Positions 53,270 to 64,000 of a stretch of DNA of 64,000 nucleotides are shown here, piece after piece. Source of the stretch: Pocillopora verrucosa. Lineage: Eukaryota; Cnidaria; Anthozoa; Scleractinia; Pocilloporidae. A model generated the notes under the pieces. The model searched no databases. It was not told the DNA's origin and saw nothing but the letters and a program-made list of their open reading frames with translations. How positions within the stretch are numbered: the stretch's first letter is position 1; every line of letters starts with the position of its first letter. The DNA is taken from assembly GCF_036669915.1 (NCBI RefSeq), contig NC_089318.1:9395390-9459389 (forward strand). The letters run 5' to 3'. Made by a program: the position numbers and the translations under genes.

Positions 53270-54120
53270 ACTCTGTTCTAGTCTCAAGAGTTTATACCAT
53301 GCCCCCTATATGGTGGCCAAGAAAATTCTTGCAACATTTCAATGGCCAGAATTGAAACCTTGGATGCAGTCCAGACAGAAGGGTGTATCTCTTCAAATCC
53401 TACCATCTGATTGTTATTTCTCCCCTCTGGCTGCTACACATTTCCTGATAAAACTAGTTATAAGAATTTGACTTCCAATTAAAGCTGGTGTTCCCCAAGG
53501 AACAAAACTCAGTCCAATACTGTTTCTAGTAATGTTCAACAATTTGATTATCTCTACACCCAAAATTTGTATCTGGAAATACATCAACAAGGTAACTTTG
53601 TCCAAAGGGCTTGAAAGAAAGAGCAATTCAAACATCCAATCAAGTGTAGATACCATCATCTCTTGGAGCTCCAGTAATTGCATGAACTCAATGCTAACCA
53701 TTTTGATACTACTCTTATCAAAGCTCATAAACGTCTCCACATACTCTGTGTATTGACCAGAGCAGCTATCGAGGATAAAGACTTAGTTAAAATTTCAATA
53801 CATCTTTAACAAAATCTGCACTTGAACATTGTTGTGTAGTATGCATATGGCACCATGGCAATCTGTCTTACCTCTCTAAGGAATTAGAAAGTATAAAGAA
53901 ACATGTCTTAAGATCATCATACCTACACTTTCATATAGAGCTCTCCAATATCTAAAACTACCCAGAGTAGATGAAAGACAGAGTGAACTATGTCTGAATA
54001 AACACAGACAGATACCAAGAACAGGGGCCCACTCTCCAAACATCTCCCTACAACAAGGGCATCCGCACACCATTACCAAGCAAAGAACTATCCAATACCA
54101 AAGCAAAGAACTGAGAGATA
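53270..54120 (+). pseudogene. Decayed LINE reverse transcriptase, C-terminal half
   Basis: Frame-broken plus-strand reading follows the RT of CR1/L2-like elements. GVPQGTKLSPILFLVMFNNL at about 53,490-53,545 is the conserved (V/S)PQG block. WKYINKVTLSKG takes the place of the F-x-DD motif, so the catalytic Asp pair is lost. Then EHCCVVCIWHHGNLSYLS and SIKKHVLR (about 53,825-53,915) correspond to the conserved post-RT helix region. Many stops. No poly-A tail or endonuclease found nearby. Confidence 0.65.
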
Positions 54121-54149
54121 ACGTTGTAGTTTTTACAAGTATAATTTTC

Positions 54150-54250
54150 TCTTTTAATAATCAACATCTGTTGATAATCTATAATAACAAAATTTTATAA
54201 TTTTAATAATCAATATCTGTTTATAATCAATAGTAATAACATTTTTTATT
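54150..54250. repeat. Two-copy direct repeat and ATT-rich simple sequence
   Basis: TTTTAATAATCAACATCTG occurs twice (second with TAT for CAT) about 45 bp apart. An (ATT/ATC)n stretch follows at 54,342-54,397. Confidence 0.6.
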
Positions 54251-54397
54251 TTTGAATTTACTTCCAGTTTTAAAAGTTAATGCAGCAAAATCATGATTCA
54301 TGTATATGCGGTAATATTGGTATTAAACATACCTTCATAACTACTATTATTATCATTGTTATCATCATCGTCATTATTATTGTTATTATTATTAATT

Positions 54398-55492
54398 ACA
54401 AATATTATGGATATTGGACTAAAGATAGGAAGAGGCAGTTTGATTGCAACAGACAATGAATTCCATGGAGTTTATCACAAGACTAGCAGCCATTGGCATG
54501 TCCCTGCCTAAGTACATTAGTGCTCATGAGATGGATGACAGTGAAAGGTAGGATGATGTATATATTACTTTCATAACTGTACAATCTTTTTATAACTCTA
54601 AATCCTGATAGTCATGAGATGACTTAAACACATACTGATCTCCAGTAGGTAGATTCATAAACTGCCCTTGACAAATCATTCCATCTGGGTGTATTTATCA
54701 ACCCTCCACTTCTGGGAGTTAGATGTTTATATTTTAAGATCCTAATGACAATATACCATGGGGGCTATTAGAGATCACCTTTTCTCAAGAGGAGTTCTTT
54801 ACTAATATAAAATATTTCAAACTCAACATTCAAACTGGTGGGTACAGTTTAAAGAAGAATTGTGCTGATTACTACTTAACTATGGGCTGTATGGGTTTGA
54901 CTGGTGGTGCTTGGGAGGATTTCTTTGATTACTGTAACAGTTATAGTAAATTTCCCTGCAAAACAATTTATTATGATGCTGAGGGAGAATGCTATGTTCT
55001 GCTAACTACTAAAACAAACAGCCCTGATGGAAATACATTGCTAACATTCTTATATATCTCAACAGTCGAAATGAACATTTCTCTTCAACTTAACATTAGT
55101 ATATAGTAGATGTGTAGTTCTCATGATTTTATAATGTTACATTTGTAACATCTGTTGAATATAAATGTTATGATTAGAAATTTTCCATACAACTTAATAG
55201 TTATGAAACATTATAAATTATCTCCATTATGACTCATGCACTTTCTAACAATGTTTAGGATAATGATGATGATATCCATGTATGATAGAACCTTGTTTAC
55301 TTAAGTGTCAAGAGACATGAAATCAGGCCTTGGTGAATGAAACTTCTGATCTGTTGATTTAAATTAAACATTCTGTTACATTCAAAGAAAAGCAGGTTAA
55401 GTTCATGCTGCTGCTGCCTCCATACCTTGTAAGAAAGAATTTAACCTATTTTTACATACTCTTACAGAGGACTTCATCCACATGTTAATATA
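54398..55492. other. Unassigned; one short open stretch
   Basis: 54,882-55,106 on plus has a Trp/Cys-containing reading (GGAWEDFFDYCNSYSKF) followed by a stop. No family recognised; may be a scrap of a mobile element. Confidence 0.3.
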
Positions 55493-56150
55493 TTATTCAA
55501 ACAATAAAGGTTTTTGAGAGTTTGTATTGAGACATGCTACTTTCCATATCTGATTAATACTACCTCCTACAGTAAGGGGAATTACCTTGTCAAAGAAATG
55601 GACCTCCTTGTCCCACCAATAGTCCTTTAAAAATGCACAAGACATTGTGAATTTTTTCACTCTCTTACAACTCATCCTTTGAAAATGACTTTTTGCTCCA
55701 TAAAAATGATGGCATGACTACTTCACAACCAAGAGGTGCGAGAGGATCCAGGATTAAAAAGACCATATTGGTCATGAGATAATCACCAGGCTGGAGCAGT
55801 TGCAAAAGGCCAGATCGCTTAATGACCAGCTCTTTGTCAGATATTATCTCCCTTGATGATGAATTAACAACATTCCCATTGGAAGTAGTATGACATTTGT
55901 TTGATGAAAACATCTCACAGTTCAAGATTAAACTTGATGGTGGTTGGGCTCCTTTTTCTGATGCATCAATGATCCCCAACAATTAGGGTACGTTTTTTTT
56001 AACAAGGCTGCCAATTGTGCAGTGCACATTTGAATTTTGGCCCTATATAGCCAAATACGAATACTTCCAGGTGTAAAGGGAAGAAAATTTATCCAGGAAA
56101 TAGAAATTCTTCTTACAGTTGTTTGGGACATATGAAAATTATTTGCCAAT
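55493..56150 (-). pseudogene. DDE transposase relic (DDE_Tnp_4-like), right copy
   Basis: Read from 56,149 down: HTH region (FHMSQTTVRRISISWINFL), IIDASEKGAQPPSSL (first Asp), SSNKCHTTSNGNVV, then LLQPGDYLMTNMVFLI where GD-x-L-M-A/T-D is expected (second Asp lost to Asn), and RVKKF ... HFFDKVIPLTVGGSINQIW at the C-terminus. Two or three frameshifts. Same broad family as the transposases at 1-1242 and 46.6-47.0 kb, but a separate lineage by its motif wording. Confidence 0.75.
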
Positions 56151-57467
56151 ACCTGGCTTAAAGTACCAACTTTTGTAGCACTTTATAAAATTGATCAAAT
56201 ACACAAGGTTAAGTTTTTATGGCCTGCCTAAGCTCTTCAGCATCCCTTATTCCTTTATTTCTGAGGCACTACATTCGCAACCAGGAAACCGTATTTTGCA
56301 CAGTGGGACAAAGTGCCACAAGAACTTCAAAAGGAAAATTTGCAATAGCACAAATATTGATTGTTTCTCATGTGCTACCTCAAACTGCTCATTCTCTCAT
56401 GTGCTGCTTCAAGCCATTCTTCAGTAGACTTTGCAGGAACTCCAGGAAAAGTGTAATCATGATCATTCAAAGTAAGTAAGTAAGTGATTACTTCAGAAAG
56501 GACCACAAAATCATCAAGAAGCTGGCTTTCAGTTGGCATTTCTGGTTTAACATCAAGGGAAACTTCACACTGGTTGCTTTGACTAATATCTCACAATTGT
56601 AATTTCTTCACCACATTGATTCCCTTCTTCTTTGAGGTTGACAATAGGAATCAGAGGGAAAAGGTTAGCTTTGCAAACAGCTCTGAGAGACTCAATGTTA
56701 GAAGTCTCAAAAATCACTTAACAATTACCTGTACCAGCAATATATGATCAGATTGGAGATTTTCTCTTTCTTGGCATGGTCATTCAACTAAACTTTGCAG
56801 TACTCTTGAAAAAATTCCTTTCCATGCATGCTTCCCTTCTTAAAGTCAGATGGCTTGAAATTTTCAGAGCTGACCCTTGAGCTGTTGGTAATGTCAAAAT
56901 GGACCAGATATTTGTAAATACTGAGCATCAAGTTTACATCAATAATTTCAACAACATACTTTGAAACTTTAGCTGACATGTAACCACATTTTTAAAATCC
57001 ACTGCCTTTTAAATGATTTATGTCTCTGAAATTGATGGAATGTTTAGTGGGCAATATTTATTTAGCATGAGGGATTGCCCTCATCTCTTACTAGAAGTTG
57101 GCTTTTCTTAGGCTACCATGTGATGTCAAGCTTTCCTTGTAATTATTACAAGTTTAGTTTTTGAATCTTTTCTGATTTGAAATCAGCATTTGGTACCCTT
57201 ATTTTAGGCAGAGCTCCCTTAAAATAAGAACTAAAATTCCTGATTTAAACATTTTTTTCAGATCTTTTCCTTCTTTAAATTAGCCCTTGGATCCTTTTTT
57301 CAAGTGAACATTCTCTGTTGCACCTTGAAATAAGGAGCAAATTTCCAGTTTCAAGAAGTGCCATTCTTGTTATAAGATTTTAGTACCCCTGTTCCAAAAT
57401 CATTAGATTCTTGCCTCAGGAGCTTAAAAAAAATAATTCTCTGTCTTGTTTTAAGGAATTATATACT
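56151..57467. other. Possible N-terminal remains of the transposase; otherwise nothing
   Basis: Minus-strand open stretches at 56,788-56,979 and around 56,250-56,500 have no THAP or other motif I can confirm. A GTAAGTAAGTAAGT run is at 56,470. Confidence 0.3.
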
Positions 57468-57678
57468 TTAACCCTTTACACCCTAACATCAGTGTGCAAA
57501 TTCTCCAATGTGTTCTCTTAATACGTTTCCAAAGGTGCTGACAAGGAATTTGTGTACCGATCAAAAGCTTCTTTCATTAGTGATCATTTCCTTTATTCTC
57601 ATGACCTTAATGTGTGATTCACAGCTGATATAGTAGGGAGAAATTTGATGCTAGTCACTCTTAGTGTTTCGAGGGTTA
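57468..57678. mobile_element. TTAA-flanked MITE, copy 4
   Basis: Starts TTAACCCTTTACACCC and ends GTGTTTCGAGGGTTAG; the right TTAA has mutated to TTAG. More diverged than copies 1-3. Confidence 0.65.
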
Positions 57679-59144
57679 GCAGCGTGTATATGTAATTTAA
57701 AAAGTGGATCCTCCAGAAAAGATGTCATCCACATAAATATTCTGTCAGGTAAATAGCTAGAAGGTCCTCAAAAGGTATTTCCAGGGTCATCTATTTCAAC
57801 TATTGGTGGATAAAATCAAAAGGTTGGTTTGATACTTATCGATTGATAAAGTGAACTGAGAGGAAATAGAACTTCCATCGTCACCACATTTGTTTCACTA
57901 AGAGTCTTTGATGGTGGACTGCGTTCGTCTGGACTTTCCTGACCACGACAAAATCCTTCGTTTTAAGACCTGTGCCAGCTGAAACAGAATAAAAAAAAGC
58001 CTCACTGAGCGAGTTTATATCCGAAAGTAGCAAATAAACGTACGCCTTTGAGATTCAAAAAAGCTCTCAAGCATTCGGAGCGCGGCAAAATTGTTCTTGC
58101 ATAAACCGAACAAGCATGAAAGACGGAGAGGTAAAAGTCAGCACTAAGTACAGAGTACAAAACAGGAACACTAAAGAAGAAGTCGCTCAATATGTATCGC
58201 TAAACCACACCGGCGGCCAACAGTATGAACTTCCCTCTATAAACGTTAGTTTGAAATGGTTTTCCACAAACTGACCTCCGAGACACAGTCAATGAGTTCG
58301 TTTCTAAAATGCGTCAAAGACAGATTGAAAGACGTTTTGTTCGTTTAGTAACTCACCTAGACTAGAATACACGACTGGAGACTTACCGATTGCGGGCAAT
58401 GACCACCAATACCAAAATTTTAAACTGCGAGACAAACTTATTGCTTGGTGCCGATCACACATTTCGACGATCACGGGCCCATTCTCCCGGGGGCGCTAAA
58501 TACGTTAAGCTATTGTTCGGGATTTAGTCGCAGAATCCATGAAGAATGAAAACATTAAATAGCAAGGAAAAGAAATTTTCATTATCATTGTGAAATGCGG
58601 AGTTAAAAGATGGTCAGCAACTCCCTTCTAGCGGTACACTTATTACGATCGTCGCGTGATTTCAAAATGTAACGCGTTCCAATGCTGCGTGACAATCACC
58701 AGAAAAGGACTTCACGGTACTGAAATAAAGATATTGAATTACGCAAAAAGCCAATGGAGAAACCAGAGTAACGAATCCTTCGGGATTTGATCGGCTCATT
58801 TGCAAAAGAGAGACAAAACCAAAACAAAGTTAAAGATGAAAATTACAGCGGAATGAAAAAATAAAGGTTTAGCATGAGAAACAGCAGAATGAGAAACAAA
58901 GCTTTAATGTATTTACGAGTGAGAATCAATGAGCTATACTGGAAAACGAATTCCCTGTCTCTGGATCCTTATTAGCTAAAACGACTAGCGAAGCAATAGT
59001 CCAAAATTTTAAGACGGGATCTTTCATATGAAGGAAATGTGCACTCACGTAGGCGTAAATGTGCACTCACGTAGGCATAATAATTCTTTATCGTAGGGCC
59101 TTTTAGGAAGCAATAAAGGAAGATGGATCAAGGTTGATCTCAAT
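57679..59144. other. No gene recognised
   Basis: Moderately GC-richer than the left flank. A 22-bp unit AATGTGCACTCACGTAGGC is duplicated at 59,038-59,080. The 58,002-58,190 minus-strand ORF has no motif. Confidence 0.4.
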
Positions 59145-59251
59145 TAGCCTGCGTTGCTAGCGGTCTGCGATTTTGAGAGGAAAATGAAAAACCGCCAGTT
59201 TTCATTTTTCTCTCCGCCCCCAAAATCGCAGACCGCCAGCAACACAGGCTA
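59145..59251. mobile_element. 107-bp foldback MITE with 9-bp target-site duplication
   Basis: Inverted ends TAGCCTGCGTTGCTAGCGG and CCGCCAGCAACACAGGCTA extend through the GTCTGCGATTTTG block almost to the centre. GATCTCAAT is repeated at 59,136-59,144 and 59,252-59,260. A 9-bp duplication is typical of Mutator-like elements. Confidence 0.85.
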
Positions 59252-59613
59252 GATCTCAATGTGCAGTTACTCTAACAGTGCTTTTCTGAAACAGATTAGG
59301 GGTGTTTATTGGAATAGGGGCACTTCTTTGAATGAGGGTGCTTACTCAATAGGGGCGCTCATTAGAATACGGGCGCTAGGTGGTAAGTAATTGAGTATAT
59401 CGTCACGCAACCGCTCTGGAGAAATGCGTGGCAGCAGAAAGGGATAAGAGCTGAAAAAAGCGAAATGGGAAGAGTTGAAAAGATAACAGAAGGAGAATGA
59501 GTTCAAAATCATTGTTCCATCCGTAACCTTGTTTAATTTCTATTTTTTTTTTTTTTCAAATGATGAAAAGGAATCGGAAGACAAAAATTGAAAACTTGGG
59601 AATTAAATATTGA
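59252..59613. other. Short degenerate GGGGCGCT-type repeats
   Basis: At 59,297-59,375 the unit AATAGGGGCGCTCATT recurs about four times in degenerate form. No gene. Confidence 0.5.
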
Positions 59614-59965
59614 TACTCCACACTCACTGTGGTTAGTGGACTAGACTCCGGGTCAAGACCCGGCTGGATCAGTGTGTTGTGTTCTTGGGCAAAACACGCA
59701 GTTTAGTCTCATAGTGCCTCTTTTTACCCAGGAGTACAAATGGGTGGCCGGCGAATTGTTAGGGAGATCTGATAAAATGCTGGGAAAGGGGGGGGGGGGG
59801 GGTTTACCGGTTTTTAAAGGACCAGCATCCCACCCAGGGGGGATTAATGATGCTCCTAGTCGCTTCATGTTAAGGAAACCGGCTGGGTGGACCACTTGGC
59901 TCAAGTAAAGACAGTCTCCAAACTCATTGCGCAGGGCTGTTACTAGTCTCCGGCCGTCGACCACC
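59614..59965. repeat. SINE-like dispersed repeat with poly-G run
   Basis: Contains GTGTTGTGTTCTTGGGCAAA and AGTGCCTC blocks shared with about 8,440-8,500, so it is an interspersed repeat. G15 at 59,788-59,802. The ORFs over it are not genes. Class inferred only. Confidence 0.5.
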
Positions 59966-60175
59966 ACAGGACACTTCCTAATATAGATCTTTCTGGGTAT
60001 TTGAAAGCCCCTTTAAAAATAAAGCGTTAGTTTCTTTTCGATCTTTCCATGAAAATTGTGACCGCCACAGAATTACACACAGTTCAGCCAATAGAGGTAG
60101 ATTTCTTTTTCTACTGTCACTGTCACGCCAAAGTTTACAAAGAATGAGAATTGGTAACGAAAAAATGTTCTAACT

Positions 60176-61183
60176 TCAAGTAGAACAAAATACGTTTCTT
60201 ATTATTTCCTTCACTACTTGTCTAACTTCACTTATCTTCCAACAGTAAAGAACCGGGTTTAACGAAGAATTTAAATAAACCAGAGTCACCGTTGTCAACC
60301 AGGCAAGAAAATACGAAGGAGATGGTCTTCTGTTACCAATCAAAACTGTCATGATACTGTATGGTAGGTAACAGACAACTAATGCCAACTGAATCCACAG
60401 TGCGCTATACACTGCCTTTCTGTAACGCAGCATGTTTAGAGAAAAATAATGATTTGACTGCTGTTGGTGGTGTTGCTGCACAGTGGTATGAACACGCATT
60501 TGATGCCGCCGTAGTGTAAAAAAGATCTTTGCGTACGAGATGATGGAGATTGTGATACATAATGCTATGGTTACACGCCCGCACCAAAAAGTTATAAGAT
60601 GACTCTCTAGGTACGATGCTGTGACAACACCGGAAAACACCCAAATGGCTGCAATGACCACATAAGTTCTCTTGCAGGTTACAATTTGCTTGTAACTAGA
60701 ACCCAGCAACAGCGCGAGAAGTCGATCTACGCTTATTCCAGTCAATGTTAGTAAAGATACTGCTGCCACAACATAGCCGACCAAAAATGACACGGCTTCT
60801 AAGAATCGACAAAGGTGCCAGTCCTCGTAAACTAGCGTCATTAGATAGGCAATATTAAGTGGCTCCACAATGATCCCAACACACAGGTCCGTTGTCGCTA
60901 AACAACGAAGCAAAAGTTTAGACGGCAGATGAAGAGAAGATTCTTTGCTAAGGGCAACTAAAATTAGTGTATTCCCAACACATGCTATTACGGAGAGGAA
61001 AATGTTGAACGCTGAAAGATAAATCAGGTGTTCGTGTATTTCTTTCGTCAAGCCTACTGGGCATCGCAAGTCTTGGAAAGCCATTGTTTGCTCTCCGTCT
61101 TCACTACCATTTCTCATTTCCAGTAGCACATAAGTTGATTGGCAGTAAAGGAAACCACTGTCAGAGCTTTGCAAGCAATTCAA
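60176..61183 (-). CDS. Rhodopsin-class (class A) GPCR, intronless, 335 aa
   Basis: Seven membrane helices are readable: TM1 53-78 with Gly70-Asn71, TM2 90-112 with LATTD (Asp99), TM3 125-150 ending in Asp-Arg-Leu (153-155) where most have DRY, TM4 172-190, TM5 195-220, TM6 262-282 with CYLP in place of CWxP, TM7 290-313 with NPVLY (309-313). Cys125 and Cys201 could form the extracellular disulfide. One N-glycosylation site (NGS, 25-27), a His/Gln-rich third loop, and a very short C-tail. Start: M1 gives a 52-residue N-terminus; M23 or M34 are alternatives. It resembles the melanocortin/adenosine-like orphan receptors multiplied in corals; the ligand is unknown. A related gene lies 2.5 kb upstream, in the same direction. 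A 27-bp perfect hairpin lies just before the start. Confidence 0.9.
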   Translation of the reverse strand: MNCLQSSDSGFLYCQSTYVLLEMRNGSEDGEQTMAFQDLRCPVGLTKEIHEHLIYLSAFNIFLSVIACVGNTLILVALSKESSLHLPSKLLLRCLATTDLCVGIIVEPLNIAYLMTLVYEDWHLCRFLEAVSFLVGYVVAAVSLLTLTGISVDRLLALLLGSSYKQIVTCKRTYVVIAAIWVFSGVVTASYLESHLITFWCGRVTIALCITISIISYAKIFFTLRRHQMRVHTTVQQHHQQQSNHYFSLNMLRYRKAVYSALWIQLALVVCYLPYSIMTVLIGNRRPSPSYFLAWLTTVTLVYLNSSLNPVLYCWKISEVRQVVKEIIRNVFCST

Positions 61184-61201
61184 AGTGGATGGAGACAGTA
61201 T

Positions 61202-61228
61202 CCACTGATACCAGTATGGTATCAGTGG
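61202..61228. promoter_or_regulatory. Perfect 27-bp palindromic hairpin before the GPCR start
   Basis: CCACTGATACC-AGTAT-GGTATCAGTGG, 19 bp before the ATG at 61,183. It would form an 11-bp stem in the 5' leader if transcribed. Role unknown; may affect translation or bind a dimeric factor. Confidence 0.5.
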
Positions 61229-63717
61229 AAAGACAGAGTATAGGATAGAAGCAATTTACGGTGCGGGAAGCAGCACTGCTGAAACACAATCCTCCTTAAT
61301 AACAACCCAAGATCGTTAAGACGCTACTGATTAATTTTCCAAGGCGACACAATGAATTTAATTAGCCCCGTAATAGCTGCCATTTTCAATTTGTTTTAGA
61401 GATGTCATATTTTTGAGGAAATCCCCGACAAATATTCAAAGAGAGAATACAAATAATTTCCCTTAAGAAAAATCTTTATTTACTTTTTGTCTAAGATCAA
61501 GACGTACCTCAGTGCTGCAATAACAGAGGAGGTGTGGGAGAAGAATACGGTAGAGTTTCAATTTATGATAAAGTGTCATTGTAGCAAATTCGAGTAAAAA
61601 TGTGTACGTTTTTTTAATAGGTGATCAAACGTGGCATCGAAAACAAATACAAATGTTTGAAATGGAAAGTAAAACTAATTACGAGTATAAAAAAACAGCA
61701 ATAATAACGAGAAAAATGTCTAAAGAGGAGGTAAATTTCTAACGGGTAGTTTACTTACTGTGTGTAAACTTCAACTCAAATATTCCTGATGACAACTAAG
61801 TTTCTAGCTGGCGGATCAGTCGAAAAAATTGAGGACAAGTTTTGGCGACATAAGCAACGATATTTCTCCTGATTTCTCCGGGGAAAAACGTGAAGCAAAA
61901 TTTACGAAATCTGCAAGTTACCAGTGAACTTCGTTTTGGAAATCCTTTCGTTTCCGGAAATCCTTAAAAGAATAAGCTTGTTAATTATTTTTTGTGTGAT
62001 CATGAATAATGATCAGCAACATCAAGAGAAAAATCATCGGACAGAGAGGGAAAATCAGGGCATTAGTCGGGGTATGTCGATTTCACTTAAGTTATTTTTA
62101 GCTTGAATTGGGGCGGAAAGCATTGTGGTTTCCTAATGTAGTTTCTTACTGCCGAAGTAAAAAAAACCCTTCTCGTCGCTGTTCCCCGATACATTAATCC
62201 CATTGTTTTCTCTTGGTTAAATGACTGACAGCAAAACTTCCTAAGCAGGCTTTATGTTGCTAAGGGAGTAGGCACTGATTGATATCGGGATAAATACAAA
62301 AGTAAATTAGTTCTCTGCAAGAGAATGCCAATTGTTGATATTCTCTTGGTTCCTGGTCAATCTGTTAAAAACTATCCAGAGCATAAAGGCCTTTAATCAA
62401 ATTAGCTCTCATGGTAAATTATGATAAATCGAAATAGAAAGGAGAAAAGGTTTCGACGGATGAGAACAAAAATTAGATGAAATGCGTCTACGATCCCTCA
62501 CCCAGATTTCTACCTAAAAAAAATGACTGTATCTTACAAAAATGATTCCAAACTTTTTCAAGTAGGTGCTGACGATAAGTGCTAATTTCTCCATTTTCAT
62601 TTCATCCTTGTTGGTTGATTCTTATGTTTGTGATGAAGTAGATATCGATTGAATTTATTAAACAGACAAAAAAAATTACAAACCAAACTATAGGAATCAC
62701 AATCGCTAATCGGGACGAAGGAAATTCTCAAACGAAGCCAATAAGAACTTGAAGTAAAAACAAGCAAACAGCCTACACGATTGGTTTTACTTTTGTAGCT
62801 GATTGGTAGAGGGGTGCTGCGAATTTTCTAGATCAATAACAGACCGTGGTGAGGCAACCGAAGAAATCCTAGATATCTCTCCAAATTCAGTTGAATATTG
62901 CCCTGAAAATGTGGTTTCTAACCTACAGTCTTTTTTAGAGATATGGAGCTGAAACCATTAAAACACATGTACATGAGTTCACTTTCCCGCCTTTTATTGA
63001 CTAATAGCCATATCATGCTCTACGCAAAGGGCGATAATTCTCCTTGCTAGCGGAAAGACAACTCTTTCCATTATAGTGACAAGTTTTTGGAAAACATAGA
63101 CTCTGAGTTCAGAATGACATGACTGGGAGAATAACTGTAAAACCATGATTGAGGTTTAAGGAACCAGGTGGAAAATTGGTTGACATAATTTTGCAAAAAC
63201 TAAGCTTTTGATAGAAGTCGTCACTGACTTTTACTGATTATAGTTCAATCATGTTTAAATCTGATCAAACCTACCCCTACGTTTTCTTTATTTACGAACG
63301 TACATGTGTATTAACCTTCTCAATTTATTCACTAAAAGCACGCTCTATATCTATTTTTAAAACCTGTTATTTATAAGATCTGAGAGTTTACTTGCGCGCC
63401 TCCGAGTGGAGATATATCTTTGTTACTTTCTTCCTGATTCTCATTACTGAATATAGCGCTTTTCGATTAAGAGTCCTGATAAAAAAACTTAAGAAATATC
63501 CGAGGGACAATCAGAAGAGAGGAAAAGCGCGGGAAAACGCAGGTGACGAAGTCCTGATTGGTGTTGGTTTTGCATCTGATTGGTTCAGAGAGAGGTGCAA
63601 GTTTTCTAAGCCAATCTCAATTTAAAGAAAGTAAAACCAATGCAACTACGGATTACTTTCGACACTATTGAATATTGCTCTATCGAAGAAATTTTAGAGA
63701 TATAAACTAACGGTGAA
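61229..63717. other. Region between the two GPCR genes
   Basis: No gene recognised. About 62,750-62,920 and 63,560-63,700 look partly alike (ATTGGT...GAGGTGC...TTTTCTA, then ATTGAATATTGC...GAAGAAAT), so the 3' flank of the right GPCR was probably part of the duplicated unit or a repeat. ORFs at 61,924 and 63,392 have no motif. Confidence 0.4.
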
Positions 63718-64000
63718 CTAACGCTTACGGCAAAGAAAAACGTATCTGATTGTCTTCTTTACCGCTTGTCTCACTTCACATATCTTCCAACAGTAAAGAA
63801 ACGGGTTTAACGATGAGTTGAAGAAAACTAGAGTCACTGTTACTCCCCAAACAACCATGTACGTTAAAGATGCATTGCGCAACCTCATACGATTGAGCAA
63901 AAGTACAACTGTGCTGTATGGTAGATGACAAGCAACTAATGCCAGCTGCACCCACAATGCACTGTAAACTGCCTTCCTGTATCGCGCCATGTTCAGTGGG
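63718..64000 (-). CDS. Second class A GPCR, C-terminal part, runs off the window
   Basis: The frame is open to the right edge (PLNMARYRKAVYSALW continues upstream). Readable are the end of loop 3, TM6 with CHLPY, TM7 with NPFLYCW and a short basic tail KKTIRYVFLCRKR. Very similar to residues 248-335 of the gene at 60,176-61,183 and on the same strand, so the two form a tandem pair. About two thirds of the gene is missing. The Trp-rich TM6-TM7 stretch is as well kept as in the complete gene, so it is probably functional. Confidence 0.85.
   Translation of the reverse strand, partial: PLNMARYRKAVYSALWVQLALVACHLPYSTVVLLLNRMRLRNASLTYMVVWGVTVTLVFFNSSLNPFLYCWKICEVRQAVKKTIRYVFLCRKR

Noticed and set aside
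59653..59967. ORFs on both strands with a Gly/Pro run
   Set aside because: They cross a G15 run within a dispersed SINE-like repeat; no gene evidence.

Overview
The window looks like nuclear DNA of an anthozoan cnidarian, most likely a stony coral. It is AT-rich and intron-containing. Its host genes are FKRP/LicD-type sugar-phosphate transferases and an intronless class A GPCR of the orphan kind that is multiplied in corals. It is also packed with animal mobile elements typical of corals: Penelope-like, DIRS, Crypton, Harbinger, hAT, ISL2EU-type, TTAA MITEs and tRNA-derived SINEs. This assignment is inference from gene content; no species can be named from the sequence alone.

Layout. 1-4.1 kb: right part of an ISL2EU-like DNA transposon, with a DDE transposase (+) converging on an intact three-exon SAP-SWIM-YqaJ gene (-). 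4.1-18.7 kb: gene-poor repeat terrain holding a decayed DIRS retroelement (-), a FLYWCH scrap, foldback elements (one built from two Penelope ends with a hammerhead core), several dispersed repeats with partners at 37-45 kb, and a 2.3-kb imperfect palindrome. 18.7-33.0 kb: a large inverted duplication carrying two complete, convergent, three-exon FKRP-like genes (608 and 609 aa). The left arm has picked up at least three insertions, including a 2.4-kb Penelope-like element with a clean 13-bp target-site duplication and a second Penelope tail; the right arm keeps the empty sites. The spacer between the arms holds a Crypton-type recombinase relic. 33.8-36.7 kb: an apparently complete Harbinger transposon (TIRs, CAG target-site duplication, Myb-like gene and intact DDE transposase).

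37-59 kb: mostly repeats. These include four TTAA-flanked MITEs, two tRNA-like SINE heads, a three-copy 350-bp tandem repeat, two more DDE transposase relics, a zinc-ribbon/integrase-like pseudogene split by a hAT element, a LINE RT relic, and a 107-bp foldback with a 9-bp target-site duplication. 60.2-61.2 kb: an intact GPCR gene (-). 63.7-64.0 kb: the C-terminal part of a second, related GPCR (-) that runs off the right edge.

Genes likely to be functional host genes are the two FKRP-like glycan-modifying enzymes (Golgi type II membrane proteins) and the two GPCRs. Genes likely to be intact transposon genes are the YqaJ protein, the Harbinger transposase and its Myb-like partner, and possibly the ISL2EU-like transposase if its two homopolymer frameshifts are assembly errors. 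The most notable signals are the gene-conversion-like mosaic of the FKRP-like pair and three separate hammerhead ribozyme cores associated with Penelope-type sequences.
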